The notes below the pieces were generated by a model. It searched no databases. It worked only from the letters and a program-made list of their open reading frames with translations, and had not been told where the DNA came from. From contig JAFWRA010000101.1 of NCBI GenBank assembly GCA_017508895.1, positions 1 through 39,843 on the forward strand: a stretch of DNA of 39,843 nucleotides, in the 5' to 3' direction. The position numbers and the translations under genes are program-made. This document shows, in pieces, positions 1 through 7,529 of this stretch; within the stretch, counting starts at the first letter, position 1, and each line of letters opens with the position of its first letter. The DNA is from Bacteroidales bacterium (GTDB lineage Bacteria; Bacteroidota; Bacteroidia; Bacteroidales; F082).

Positions 1-2
1 CC

Positions 3-662
3 AACCACGAGAAACGCCTTGAAAGCACCATCTTCATCACCGAGGGCGACTCCGCATCGGGAAGCATCACCAAGAGCCGCGACGTGCAGACCCAAGCCGT
101 GTTCAGCCTGCGCGGTAAGCCGCTCAACTGCTTGGGAATGACCAAGAAAGTGTGCTACGAGAATGAGGAGTTCAACCTGCTGCAAGCCGCCTTGAACATC
201 GATGAGGACATCGAAAACCTGCGCTACAACAACATCGTCATCGCCACCGATGCCGATGTCGACGGCATGCACATCCGTCTGCTGATGCTCACTTTCTTCC
301 TCCAGTTCTATCCCGACCTTGTGCGCAACGGCCATGTCTATATCTTGCAGACCCCGCTGTTTCGTGTGCGCAACAAAAAAGAGACCTATTATTGCTACAC
401 CGATGAGGAACGCATCGCCGCCAAGGAGAAATGCGGTAAGCAGGCCGAAATCACGCGATTCAAAGGTTTGGGCGAAATTTCGCCCGACGAGTTCCGTGGC
501 TTCATCGGTCCCAACATGAGGCTTGAGCCGGTCATCCTGCGCTACGACTTCGGCATCAAGGAACTGCTGGAATACTACATGGGCAAGAACACCATGGAAC
601 GCCAGAAGTTCATCATTGAGAATTTGAGGATTGAGGATGATTCGGAGATGGATAAGATGTAA
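3..662 (+). CDS. parE: DNA topoisomerase IV subunit B, C-terminal part (5' end outside window)
   Basis: The reading frame is open from the window edge to the TAA at 660-662, so only the C-terminal 219 codons are present. The visible part begins in the TOPRIM domain, with the metal-binding EGDSASGS motif near visible residues 15-22 and the second acidic motif [10 protein letters not shown] further on. It continues with [13 protein letters not shown] and the C-terminal [10 protein letters not shown]. The [20 protein letters not shown] context fits Bacteroidetes ParE better than GyrB. ParE supplies the ATPase half of the ParC2ParE2 enzyme that unlinks daughter chromosomes. No parC is visible downstream: the next gene is an unrelated regulator 68 bp away, so any partner must lie elsewhere. 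The internal GTG at 84 is not a start, because conserved sequence precedes it. Confidence 0.93.
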   Translation, partial: NHEKRLESTIFITEGDSASGSITKSRDVQTQAVFSLRGKPLNCLGMTKKVCYENEEFNLLQAALNIDEDIENLRYNNIVIATDADVDGMHIRLLMLTFFLQFYPDLVRNGHVYILQTPLFRVRNKKETYYCYTDEERIAAKEKCGKQAEITRFKGLGEISPDEFRGFIGPNMRLEPVILRYDFGIKELLEYYMGKNTMERQKFIIENLRIEDDSEMDKM

Positions 663-670
663 TTTTTCTG

Positions 671-730
671 AATAAACTATCATATAATGCAATAATTTCC
701 TATTTTTGCAGTCTCAAATGATAGTTTATT
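671..730 (+). promoter_or_regulatory. Promoter and probable operator of the XRE regulator
   Basis: A TATTTTTG element at 701-708 matches the Bacteroidetes -7 consensus TAnnTTTG. It is bracketed by a perfect 13-bp inverted repeat, AATAAACTATCAT (671-683) and ATGATAGTTTATT (718-730). The second arm ends on the base before the ATG at 731. A dyad around its own promoter is the usual layout for an autorepressed HTH protein. The operator role is inference. Confidence 0.6.
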
Positions 731-1051
731 ATGACAAAATCGACAAAAGGCACCCTGCTTCCAAGGAAACTCGCCAAGAACCTCTCCATCGTTGGGGAAC
801 AAATTAAATTGGCACGATTGAGGCGTGACCTGAGCATTGCACAGGTGGCTGAGCGCGCCACCTGCTCTCAGCTTTCGGTGATGCGCGTCGAGAAAGGTGC
901 GCCCACCGTAGCTATAGGGATTTATTTGCGTGTTTTGTATGCTTTGCAGTTGGACGAGGACATTCTCTTGTTGGCACAAAAAGATGAAATCGGGCGAAAC
1001 CTGCAAGACTTAGACTTGAAGCTTCGAAAAAGGGCTTCGAAAAAGAGCTAA
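731..1051 (+). CDS. XRE-family helix-turn-helix regulator (HipB-like)
   Basis: This is a 106-residue protein with a Cro/C1-type HTH over about residues 20-80. The recognition region reads LSIAQVAERATCSQLSVMRVEKG, a basic tail follows, and there is no other domain. Proteins of this size usually act as repressor or antitoxin, often beside a HipA-type kinase toxin. No hipA or other toxin gene follows here; downstream there are about 600 bp without a convincing gene. The ATG at 731 directly follows an inverted repeat that surrounds the promoter, suggesting autoregulation. It may be an orphan antitoxin, a remnant of a lost module, or a controller of something elsewhere. The HTH call is strong; the biological role is unknown. 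Confidence 0.8.
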   Translation: MTKSTKGTLLPRKLAKNLSIVGEQIKLARLRRDLSIAQVAERATCSQLSVMRVEKGAPTVAIGIYLRVLYALQLDEDILLLAQKDEIGRNLQDLDLKLRKRASKKS

Positions 1052-1294
1052 CCAATACGAGATTGACAAATCCCGAAATCTGAGCAAGAGAGGTTTGCGC
1101 AGAGATTTGAGTGGGCGATTATTTGATTGAAAATTAGACTTAACTATCCTGATTTTACATCAAAATATGTACATCGGTCTCACTCGACCCAATCACAAGA
1201 CTGTCTGAAGACAAGGAACTCATCTATGTGACGGATTTTCTCAAAATGCTTTGGGATGGCAAGATTATCTGAGAATTACATTTTTCTTCTTGTC

Positions 1295-1643
1295 AGTTAC
1301 CGAGATTTCCTCGGATACTCAAGTGATGATTGTTTCACAAACCGAAACAGTTATTGTTTTGAGTGGTTATTTCCATTTTGGAAACAACCATGATTTGATT
1401 TCCTTTCTGCTGGAGTTGTTCGGTTTTTCCGAACTACTGACAATTTCCAAAATGGAAATAGTCGTGCAGTTATTGCAAAATTTGCAACAACTGAGGATAA
1501 ATCGGGAATTCCGGTTTTCTATGAAACAATTGAATGAACTTGTCGGAATTTCCAACAGGTTGCTTTTTTCTCAACTCATTAGATGACCGTTGCAATTTTT
1601 GCAACAGTCATTTTTTCAGTTATTTCCATTTTTGAAAGAACTG
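1295..1643. repeat. Array of about ten short imperfect palindromes
   Basis: This lies in the gene-poor stretch 1052-1651. Units lie at about 1295-1319, 1331-1349, 1364-1390, 1414-1438, 1439-1463, 1467-1493, 1499-1517, 1537-1561, 1584-1610 and 1617-1643. Most have an outer arm of 3-5 bp, one or two mismatched positions, an inner arm of 3-7 bp and a short, mostly A/T loop. Inner arms differ between units (for example TTTCCA/TGGAAA, GTTCGG/CCGAAC, TTGCAAA/TTTGCAA, GTTGCAA/TTGCAAC) yet stay complementary. A 111-codon frame crosses the region but resembles no protein I know and is probably incidental. The rest of the interval (1052-1294) shows nothing identifiable. Confidence 0.65.
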
Positions 1644-1651
1644 AGAACACA

Positions 1652-2878
1652 CTATCTTAACCCAATGAAATCACTAAGCGGTTGGATGCGAGCGACTTCG
1701 GTGTACTGGCGTTTATGAAGGTCAACAGGTTGGTCAAACGTAACTTGCTCCGAGGAATCAAACCGCATCACAGCATAATAAGGAGCGTTTTCGGCAGAGA
1801 AGCCTTCCTCGCGCAACGCCTCGGCCGTCCATATCTGAAAGCCTTTTTTGGTCAGTCTGAACAACTTAGGTTCATCGCCTCGGATGTGTAGGCAAACATA
1901 GCCCAAACGTTCAAATCCTTCTTTGACCAATAATGAACCTTTGGCATCACCAACACGCACATAAGTTATACCCAACTGCATCGCTTTTTCGCGATCTGTT
2001 TCGCGCATGTGATTGATGAGCACAGTCGTTTCTTCGGGTGTAGAACGCATCTTGTCAAACAGTTTCTTGCGCGTATTCTTGTCCTCCAAGGCTTGACGGC
2101 GACGCAAGGACAACTCGCAAAACTGCTCATCCTGCTCAATGCCAATGTATTTACGACCGAGCAGATTGGCCGCAATGCCGGTTGTGCCTGAACCGCTAAA
2201 CGGGTCCAGAAGCGTGTCGCCTTCATTGGTAGAGGCAAGGATAATTCGATAGAGCAAGCGTAAGGGTTTTTGAGTCGGGTGTTTGCCTTGCTGTTTCTCC
2301 CATAAACTGACTGCTGGAATGCGCCATACATCCGTCATTTGCTGCCCGCCATTGAGCAGTTTCATCGTCTCATAATTGAACTTATGCGGCTTCTTCTCAA
2401 ACTTGCGAGCCCAAATAATCAGCTCGGTTGAGAAATTGAAATAACGGCATGAAAGATTGGGCGGTGGGTCTGTCTTTTGCCAAGTAATGGTGTTTAGCAC
2501 CTTGTAGCCCAACTCTTGCAGACAGCGCATGACGACATGGATGTTGTGATGTGTTCCGCTAATCCAAATCGTGCCGTAGTCGCGCAACTTGGTACGACAT
2601 AAGGCAAGCCATTGACGGTTGAACTCGTAGATATACTCTGGAGTGCCGCCTTTATCCCAATCACCTTTATCCACGCATACCTGCTTGCCGCTATGGACGC
2701 TGATGCCGCCGTTACTGAGAAAGTAGGGTGGATCGGCAAAGATGGCGTCTATGGAGTTGTCAGGGATTCCATGTAGTAGTATTCTGCAATCACCATGATA
2801 AATAGTGAATGATTCGAGGTGGTCAATTCCTCGGCTTTGATAGAAAGCCTTAATAGACCCTAATTCATTGTAACTCAT
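1652..2878 (-). CDS. Beta-class DNA adenine methyltransferase (site-specific)
   Basis: This is a 408-residue methylase that would transfer a methyl group from S-adenosylmethionine to adenine in duplex DNA. The catalytic DPPY is at residues 49-52. The SAM-binding motif DPFSGSGTT comes later, at about 225-233, and KHPTQKP is at about 199-205; the order catalytic-then-SAM defines the beta class. About 110 residues beyond the catalytic domain (290-408) form an extra C-terminal domain that is probably involved in DNA recognition. It lies on the minus strand as the last gene of an M1-R-M2 layout like mboIA-mboIB-mboIC, downstream of a restriction endonuclease, with a 287-bp paired spacer between them. 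It appears intact and should protect against the endonuclease. I cannot read the recognition sequence from the protein. Confidence 0.88.
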   Translation of the reverse strand: MSYNELGSIKAFYQSRGIDHLESFTIYHGDCRILLHGIPDNSIDAIFADPPYFLSNGGISVHSGKQVCVDKGDWDKGGTPEYIYEFNRQWLALCRTKLRDYGTIWISGTHHNIHVVMRCLQELGYKVLNTITWQKTDPPPNLSCRYFNFSTELIIWARKFEKKPHKFNYETMKLLNGGQQMTDVWRIPAVSLWEKQQGKHPTQKPLRLLYRIILASTNEGDTLLDPFSGSGTTGIAANLLGRKYIGIEQDEQFCELSLRRRQALEDKNTRKKLFDKMRSTPEETTVLINHMRETDREKAMQLGITYVRVGDAKGSLLVKEGFERLGYVCLHIRGDEPKLFRLTKKGFQIWTAEALREEGFSAENAPYYAVMRFDSSEQVTFDQPVDLHKRQYTEVARIQPLSDFIGLR

Positions 2879-2879
2879 T

Positions 2880-3091
2880 GTAGCGTTTGTTTTTATGTTT
2901 GCTACCAGTTACTATTTTGTCTTCCATAGGACACACAAAAACTGCGGGCAATGATTTGCTCGCATTGTGGTCCTAGGAAAACCAAGTAAAAGACAAATCA
3001 CACCCGCAGTAGGGTCGCATAACGATTTGTTCTTTTTACTATTCTTGAAATTTCCTAGGTTTCAATGCGAATAGAACAAATAGCAAACGCT
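2880..3091. promoter_or_regulatory. Strongly base-paired spacer between endonuclease and methylase genes
   Basis: Nested complementary blocks span the spacer: 2882-2889 with 3084-3091, 2961-2967 with 3063-3069, 2972-2980 with 3051-3059, and 2985-2999 with 3024-3040 (15 of 17 positions). A competing pairing joins 2941-2958 with 2994-3010 (ACTGCGGG with CCCGCAGT plus GATTTG with CAAATC). It shares 2994-2999 with the first fold, so both cannot form at once. It could be a leader RNA structure for the methylase gene on the minus strand, or a degenerate palindromic mobile element. Pairing was found by eye only. Confidence 0.45.
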
Positions 3092-3165
3092 TGATTATTA
3101 TATGTTTGTATTACTTCTTATATTTCTAATGCTTTCATTTAAATGATTTAATTTAATCGAATAGT

Positions 3166-3909
3166 CTATATAATAAAATCTAATTGTTGCATCATTAACT
3201 CTTTTTCATACTGTTTATCAAGCGATTCGTAACTCAGAAACGCCACTCGATTATTATCGCGAAGCGTATCAAAGGCAGCATATGACAACTTATTTAAATA
3301 CTCTTGATGTCTTTTTTCATCTGCAACAATGACCATACGAACATAAAAATCTTGAAGATCCTTATATTTCAGCAAGGAATTTTGAATATCGGTTGAGTGT
3401 TCAATCTCAAAGAAAGAATGAGGCAACTGATTGCCATTGAACCAAATAACGTCAATAGTGGAACTACGCTTAACAATGCCAGGATATGTATATTGTGGAA
3501 TCGCATCCAAAGTGCGCAAGTCGCCCAATGGAGTTTGCAAGAACTTTTTGTTTTTATCTTGGTCAGGAACAAAGGTCAAAAGATGACGCATTTTCCCGAT
3601 TTCGAGCAACAAGCCTTGGTAATAAGCGTGGTTGAAAGATTTTACTTCATCACTATCCTTATTCTTTTCTGTTTGAACGATAATACCTTCCATTTCAAGC
3701 CGTTTGCGATGGGTTTCCAATGCGTACAATCCAGGTTTGATTTTATAAATGCCATCAGTTAATTGGACTATACGTCGAATGCTCGCAAATGGCGTTTTTG
3801 TCCTCCAAACACAATCCTTGATTTTGAATATGTTCTGATTGATTTGGTTAAGTGTAGCAATACCACCCAATGCTTCAATTGTTTCTATAACTGCCTGTGC
3901 TTGTGTCAT
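3166..3909 (-). CDS. Type II restriction endonuclease with HARE-HTH domain
   Basis: This 247-residue protein has an N-terminal HARE-HTH (HB1/ASXL/restriction endonuclease HTH) winged-helix domain, about residues 2-65, including the TDGIYKIKPGLYAL strand. The C-terminal part resembles a PD-(D/E)xK-type nuclease, with candidate metal ligands D153 and E168/E170 (IDVIWFNG then FFEIEHS). I prefer the ATG at 3909 over an upstream TTG because it overlaps the stop of the preceding Dam remnant as ATGA, a typical coupling arrangement. It sits between that remnant and an intact beta-class methylase, the M-R-M order of MboI-type systems. Fold assignment is by motif only; cleavage activity and target site are not known. 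The gene is AT-rich relative to the window. Confidence 0.72.
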   Translation of the reverse strand: MTQAQAVIETIEALGGIATLNQINQNIFKIKDCVWRTKTPFASIRRIVQLTDGIYKIKPGLYALETHRKRLEMEGIIVQTEKNKDSDEVKSFNHAYYQGLLLEIGKMRHLLTFVPDQDKNKKFLQTPLGDLRTLDAIPQYTYPGIVKRSSTIDVIWFNGNQLPHSFFEIEHSTDIQNSLLKYKDLQDFYVRMVIVADEKRHQEYLNKLSYAAFDTLRDNNRVAFLSYESLDKQYEKELMMQQLDFII

Positions 3910-4028
3910 ACGTTTATTATGTCGGTGACGTTCTCCCAATTATCAAAGTCAGCAGGAAGCATGGCTTCGAGTTGTTCAATGAGTTGGCCTTTCCCGCCCA
4001 CCCATTTGATAAATGGTTTCGCTTTCAT
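3906..4028 (-). pseudogene. Truncated Dam-type (D12 class) adenine methylase, N-terminal remnant
   Basis: A 40-codon frame encodes KPFIKWVGGKGQL near its start. This is the conserved motif X region of Dam/DpnM-type alpha-class methylases. It continues through LPADFDNWENVT, then departs just where the family normally has the SAM-binding EPFVGGGA, and stops. The catalytic DPPY region is absent anywhere nearby, so the product cannot methylate. Its TGA overlaps the ATG of the endonuclease gene, so it may now act as a short leader ORF coupled to the nuclease. It is best explained by internal deletion of the first methylase of an M1-R-M2 operon. Confidence 0.75.
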
Positions 4029-4062
4029 TGCATATAGATTAGAAGTTATGATTTCATGGGTG

Positions 4063-4092
4063 CAAAGATACAATTATTCCGACATATAACAA
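4063..4092 (-). promoter_or_regulatory. Promoter of the restriction-modification operon
   Basis: On the minus strand TATCTTTG (4070-4063) matches the -7 element TAnnTTTG. A TTG lies 19 nt upstream (4092-4090) in the usual -33 position. The first in-frame ATG of the methylase remnant is at 4028. Confidence 0.6.
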
Positions 4093-4100
4093 AATTATCG

Positions 4101-4108
4101 TACTTTTG
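4101..4108 (+). promoter_or_regulatory. -7 promoter element for the prolyl oligopeptidase gene
   Basis: TACTTTTG matches TAnnTTTG and implies a leader of about 140 nt before the ATG at 4258. That leader includes a hairpin (GCTTCG at 4132-4137 with CGAAGC at 4153-4158) and the repeated AATCTTTGAATCTTAAAT motif. Confidence 0.45.
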
Positions 4109-4207
4109 TCCGTCAAATAACGTATTGGACTGCTTCGTGCCTCGCAGTGACGCGAAGCGACGACAAGGATGGTCCCGAGTCTCGCGTCCCGAAGTCCAGA
4201 GTCCATC

Positions 4208-4250
4208 GAATCTTTGAATCTTAAATTTTGAATCTTAAATCTTTAAATCA
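4208..4250 (+). repeat. AATCTTTGAATCTTAAATC leader repeat, copy 1
   Basis: A low-complexity repeat built from GAATCTT and TAAATCTT words ends a few bases before the start codon at 4258. Related copies precede the M13 peptidase gene (10943-10980) and, on the minus strand, the DUF1566 gene at 18045. Confidence 0.6.
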
Positions 4251-4257
4251 ACCATAA

Positions 4258-6408
4258 ATGAAAAAATTCACCTTATTAGTCATGGGCACTATCACCCTCT
4301 TCGGCTGCAACCAACAACCAAAGCAGCCTGAACGTTATGCCGTCAAGGCTTACCCCGAGACGCGCATGGACACCACCGTCGTTGACGATTACTTTGGAAC
4401 AAAGGTCGCCGACCCGTACCGTTGGCTGGAAAACGACACCTCCGCCGAGACCGCGAAATGGGTCAAGGAACAGAATGAAGTCACGCAAGACTACTTGAGC
4501 CACATCCCCTTCCGCAGCGCACTCAAGGACCGACTGACGCAATTGGTTAACTACGAGCGCTATAGTATGCCATCGAAGGAACACGGGCGCTACATCTACT
4601 CGAAGAACGACGGCCTCCAAAACCAAAGCGTCATTTACATGCAGGAGACCCTCGACGGCGAGCCTACCGTCTTGTTAGACCCCAACACACTTTCCGACGA
4701 TGGCACCGTCTCGTTGGGCGGCATCAGCTTCTCCAACGACGGCAAATACATGGCCTACACCATCCAACGCAGCGGCTCCGACTGGGTCGAGATCTACGTG
4801 AAGGACATGGCCACCCTCGAACTCCTCCCCGACCACATCGAATGGGCCAAGTTCACGGGCGCCTCATGGTACAAGGACGGCTTCTTCTATGCCGCCTACG
4901 ACCGCCCTGAAGCCGGCAAAGAGTTCAGCAATGTCAACGAAAACCACAAGATCTATTACCACAAACTCGGCACGCCGCAGGAAAAGGACGAACTCTTCTA
5001 CTCCAATCCCGCCCAACCGCGCTATTTCCACCAGGTCGACCTCACAGAGGATGAGCATTACATGTTCCTCTTCGAGAGCGGTCAAGGCGCTGGCAGCACG
5101 CTGTGGATCCGCGACATGCAAGACCCGAAGGGTAAGTTCGTTCAGATTGCCGACAACATGGACTACCAGTACAGCCCCATCGACGTCATCAACGACACGC
5201 TGTACATCTTCACCAACTTCAACGCGCCCAAGGGCCGCATCTGCCGCGTGTCGGCCAAGGCCCCGCAGATGGAGAACTGGGTCGATGTGATTCCTGAGAG
5301 CGACAATGTCATCTCCGGCATCAACCTGGCCAACGGCAAGATGATCGTCACCTACGACAAAGATGCCGCCAACCATGCCTATGTCTACACCATGGACGGC
5401 CAACAACTCCATGAAATCGCGCTGCCGACCTACGGCGCCGTCGGTTTCAGCAGCAAATACGAAGAGCCTGAAGTGTTCTACGCCTTCACCTCTTTCGCCT
5501 TCCCGACCACGATATACCAATACAACATCGACGACAACACCTCCACCGTGTTCCGTGCTCCTGCCATCGACTTCAAGTCGGATGACTACGTCACCGAGCA
5601 GGTCTTCGTCACCTCGAAGGACGGCACCAAGGTCCCGATGTTCCTTACCTACAAGAAAGGTTTGCAGAAAGACGGCAACAACCCGACCTTCCTGTATGGC
5701 TACGGTGGCTTCAACATCACCCTCAACCCGGGCTTCAGCACCTCGCGTCTGCCCTTCATCGAGAACGGCGGCATCTATGCCCAGATGAACCTACGCGGCG
5801 GCAACGAATACGGTGAGGAATGGCACATCGCCGGCACCAAGTTGCAGAAACAGAACGTCTTCGACGACTGCATCGCCTGCGCCGAATACCTTATTAATAA
5901 TGGTTACACCTCGCCGAAGTACTTGGCTTTAAACGGTGGCTCCAACGGCGGTCTGCTTGTTGGTGCTGTCGTCAACCAGCGCCCCGACCTCTTTGCCGTA
6001 GCCGTGCCTCAAGTCGGTGTGATGGACATGCTGCGCTACCACCTCTTCACCATCGGTTGGAACTGGGCCAGCGACTATGGCACCAGCGAAGACAACGAAG
6101 CCATGTTCAAGGCATTGTATGCCTACTCGCCGCTGCACACCATCAAGAGCGGTGCAGACGTGCACTATCCTGCCATCATGGTCACTACGGCCGACCACGA
6201 CGACCGTGTGGTGCCCGCCCACTCGTTCAAGTATGCGGCCACCTTACAAGCAGCCCAAACCGGCGACCAGCCCAAGATCATCCGCATCGACACCAAGGCC
6301 GGTCACGGCGGTGGCAAGCCCATCTCCAAAGTCCTTGAGGAACAGGCTGACATTTACTCATTCATCCTGTATAACATGGGGTTGACTTATCCGAAGGAGG
6401 CGAAATAA
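4258..6408 (+). CDS. Prolyl oligopeptidase family lipoprotein (S9A)
   Basis: This 716-residue serine peptidase would cleave proline-containing peptides. The N-terminus is a lipoprotein signal with lipobox LFGC (Cys17), so the enzyme is probably membrane-anchored in the periplasm or on the outer membrane, unlike cytosolic animal homologues. The S9A propeller start is seen in YFGTKVADPYRWLEND. The C-terminal alpha/beta hydrolase carries Ser562 in GGSNGG, Asp648 in DHDDRVVPAHS and His683 in AGHGGGKP, a complete triad; Arg650 is the residue expected to bind substrate proline. Length matches the family. It is transcribed alone: a terminator follows at 6427-6466 and the promoter is about 150 bp upstream. 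Confidence 0.93.
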   Translation: MKKFTLLVMGTITLFGCNQQPKQPERYAVKAYPETRMDTTVVDDYFGTKVADPYRWLENDTSAETAKWVKEQNEVTQDYLSHIPFRSALKDRLTQLVNYERYSMPSKEHGRYIYSKNDGLQNQSVIYMQETLDGEPTVLLDPNTLSDDGTVSLGGISFSNDGKYMAYTIQRSGSDWVEIYVKDMATLELLPDHIEWAKFTGASWYKDGFFYAAYDRPEAGKEFSNVNENHKIYYHKLGTPQEKDELFYSNPAQPRYFHQVDLTEDEHYMFLFESGQGAGSTLWIRDMQDPKGKFVQIADNMDYQYSPIDVINDTLYIFTNFNAPKGRICRVSAKAPQMENWVDVIPESDNVISGINLANGKMIVTYDKDAANHAYVYTMDGQQLHEIALPTYGAVGFSSKYEEPEVFYAFTSFAFPTTIYQYNIDDNTSTVFRAPAIDFKSDDYVTEQVFVTSKDGTKVPMFLTYKKGLQKDGNNPTFLYGYGGFNITLNPGFSTSRLPFIENGGIYAQMNLRGGNEYGEEWHIAGTKLQKQNVFDDCIACAEYLINNGYTSPKYLALNGGSNGGLLVGAVVNQRPDLFAVAVPQVGVMDMLRYHLFTIGWNWASDYGTSEDNEAMFKALYAYSPLHTIKSGADVHYPAIMVTTADHDDRVVPAHSFKYAATLQAAQTGDQPKIIRIDTKAGHGGGKPISKVLEEQADIYSFILYNMGLTYPKEAK

Positions 6409-6426
6409 CCACCGACCTTCATACAT

Positions 6427-6466
6427 AAAAATTGCCCGTCAGGAATTTTCTTGACGGGCAATTTTT
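6427..6466. terminator. Bidirectional rho-independent terminator
   Basis: A perfect 15-bp stem, AAAAATTGCCCGTCA (6427-6441) with TGACGGGCAATTTTT (6452-6466), has A and T tracts on both flanks. It serves the prolyl oligopeptidase gene and the convergent minus-strand operon. Confidence 0.9.
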
Positions 6467-6517
6467 AGTTATACAACCTTTTAGTATGATTGTTTTGTTT
6501 GATTGAGCCTCTGAAAC

Positions 6518-7447
6518 TCATTTTCGTTTCTTCCAAAGGTTCAGCACCTTATTCTCAAACCCTGAAAGCCGATTGAAAGTATAGGAAGGATATTTGGTCT
6601 CCACTCCGCCGAAGCCAAGATAGAAACGGGCCAGATTATCGTCATCGGAACCTTCAAAATCGAATGTAAGGGAATGGCCTGCATACTTTTGGATGACTTG
6701 GTCAAGCAAGTAGGTCATAGCCTGCCGCTCCTTGCCTTTTTCGTTGAGGCCAGAGAATAGGAAAGTGATACGGCCATTATCTTTCATGAAAAGGGCTGCA
6801 CACAGAATCTCGCCATCACCCATTTCGTTCACACCCAAGACAAATCCTGAATTGCGGATTTGGGCTGTCTTTCCCAAACTTATCAAAGTACCGTATTCAG
6901 TGTCGCCCCATTTTTCCAAGTCGGCGCCACGGTTGTCCCTGAACAAGGCCACCACATGATAGGGAATCACATTATAAAGTAATTGAAGGTTGTGACTTTC
7001 AGCCTTGGCGAGGTTGCGTTTGGTGTTGGTATGGTAGTTCTCCCTGATGGAACCATAATCTTGATTGAGGTCAAGGATTATATTGCGATGATATTCAATG
7101 CCTTCAAATGGATTATTTAAAGTATTGTTCTCATTCAATCTAATCTCTGCGAAACGATATTTTGAAGGGATGGCTTTAAGAAAGGCTTCCGTCTTTTCAG
7201 GTGACAAAGGATGTCTTGAGAAAACGCCTAATTGTTGCACAAAATAGGGCTGATAGAGATAGTTGACACCAAACTTCTTTCCACCTGTCAGAGGCATAAC
7301 GGACTGATAGTCATCTTCAACCAAGGCCTCCCAGCCAGGATGGACGATGTCTAAATACCAGGAATATGCGTAGATGTTACCACATTCAGCGATGGTCGAA
7401 TCCCATTTATTCAAATTGATTTGATTATGTGTGAGGTATTGGATCAT
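6518..7447 (-). CDS. FemAB/GNAT-like acyltransferase family protein
   Basis: This 309-residue soluble protein resembles the FemAB-like GNAT proteins common in Bacteroidetes. The central IRENYHTNTKRNLAKAE segment and the later DGEILCAALFMKDNGRITFLFSGLN strands are typical, as is the C-terminal FDFEGSDDDNLARFYLGFGGV motif. Family members transfer aminoacyl or acyl groups in cell-wall or surface-polymer synthesis. The substrate here is unknown. It lies 82 bp downstream of a polysaccharide-deacetylase-like gene on the same strand, a pairing that supports a cell-envelope role. No signal peptide is seen, so it should act in the cytoplasm. Confidence 0.72.
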   Translation of the reverse strand: MIQYLTHNQINLNKWDSTIAECGNIYAYSWYLDIVHPGWEALVEDDYQSVMPLTGGKKFGVNYLYQPYFVQQLGVFSRHPLSPEKTEAFLKAIPSKYRFAEIRLNENNTLNNPFEGIEYHRNIILDLNQDYGSIRENYHTNTKRNLAKAESHNLQLLYNVIPYHVVALFRDNRGADLEKWGDTEYGTLISLGKTAQIRNSGFVLGVNEMGDGEILCAALFMKDNGRITFLFSGLNEKGKERQAMTYLLDQVIQKYAGHSLTFDFEGSDDDNLARFYLGFGGVETKYPSYTFNRLSGFENKVLNLWKKRK

Positions 7448-7529
7448 TTATTCGTCAAGAATTAGAGAATTTGAGAATTGTAGTTTGTTGAATTTATTAG
7501 AATTAGAGATAAGAATTGCAAGCAATTCT

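Noticed and set aside
671..1051. HipAB toxin-antitoxin module
   Set aside because: The regulator resembles HipB-type proteins, but no HipA sequence could be found in any frame downstream.
1153..1272. Short open stretch reading SLDPITRLSEDKELIYVTDFLKM
   Set aside because: It looks somewhat protein-like, but has no start codon and no family I recognise, so it is not reported as a gene.
1251..1586. 111-codon frame across the palindrome array
   Set aside because: Its sequence is explained by the palindromes and resembles no protein; there is no ribosome site or conserved motif.
1295..1643. CRISPR array
   Set aside because: Units are not direct repeats of one sequence, spacing is irregular and no cas gene is nearby.
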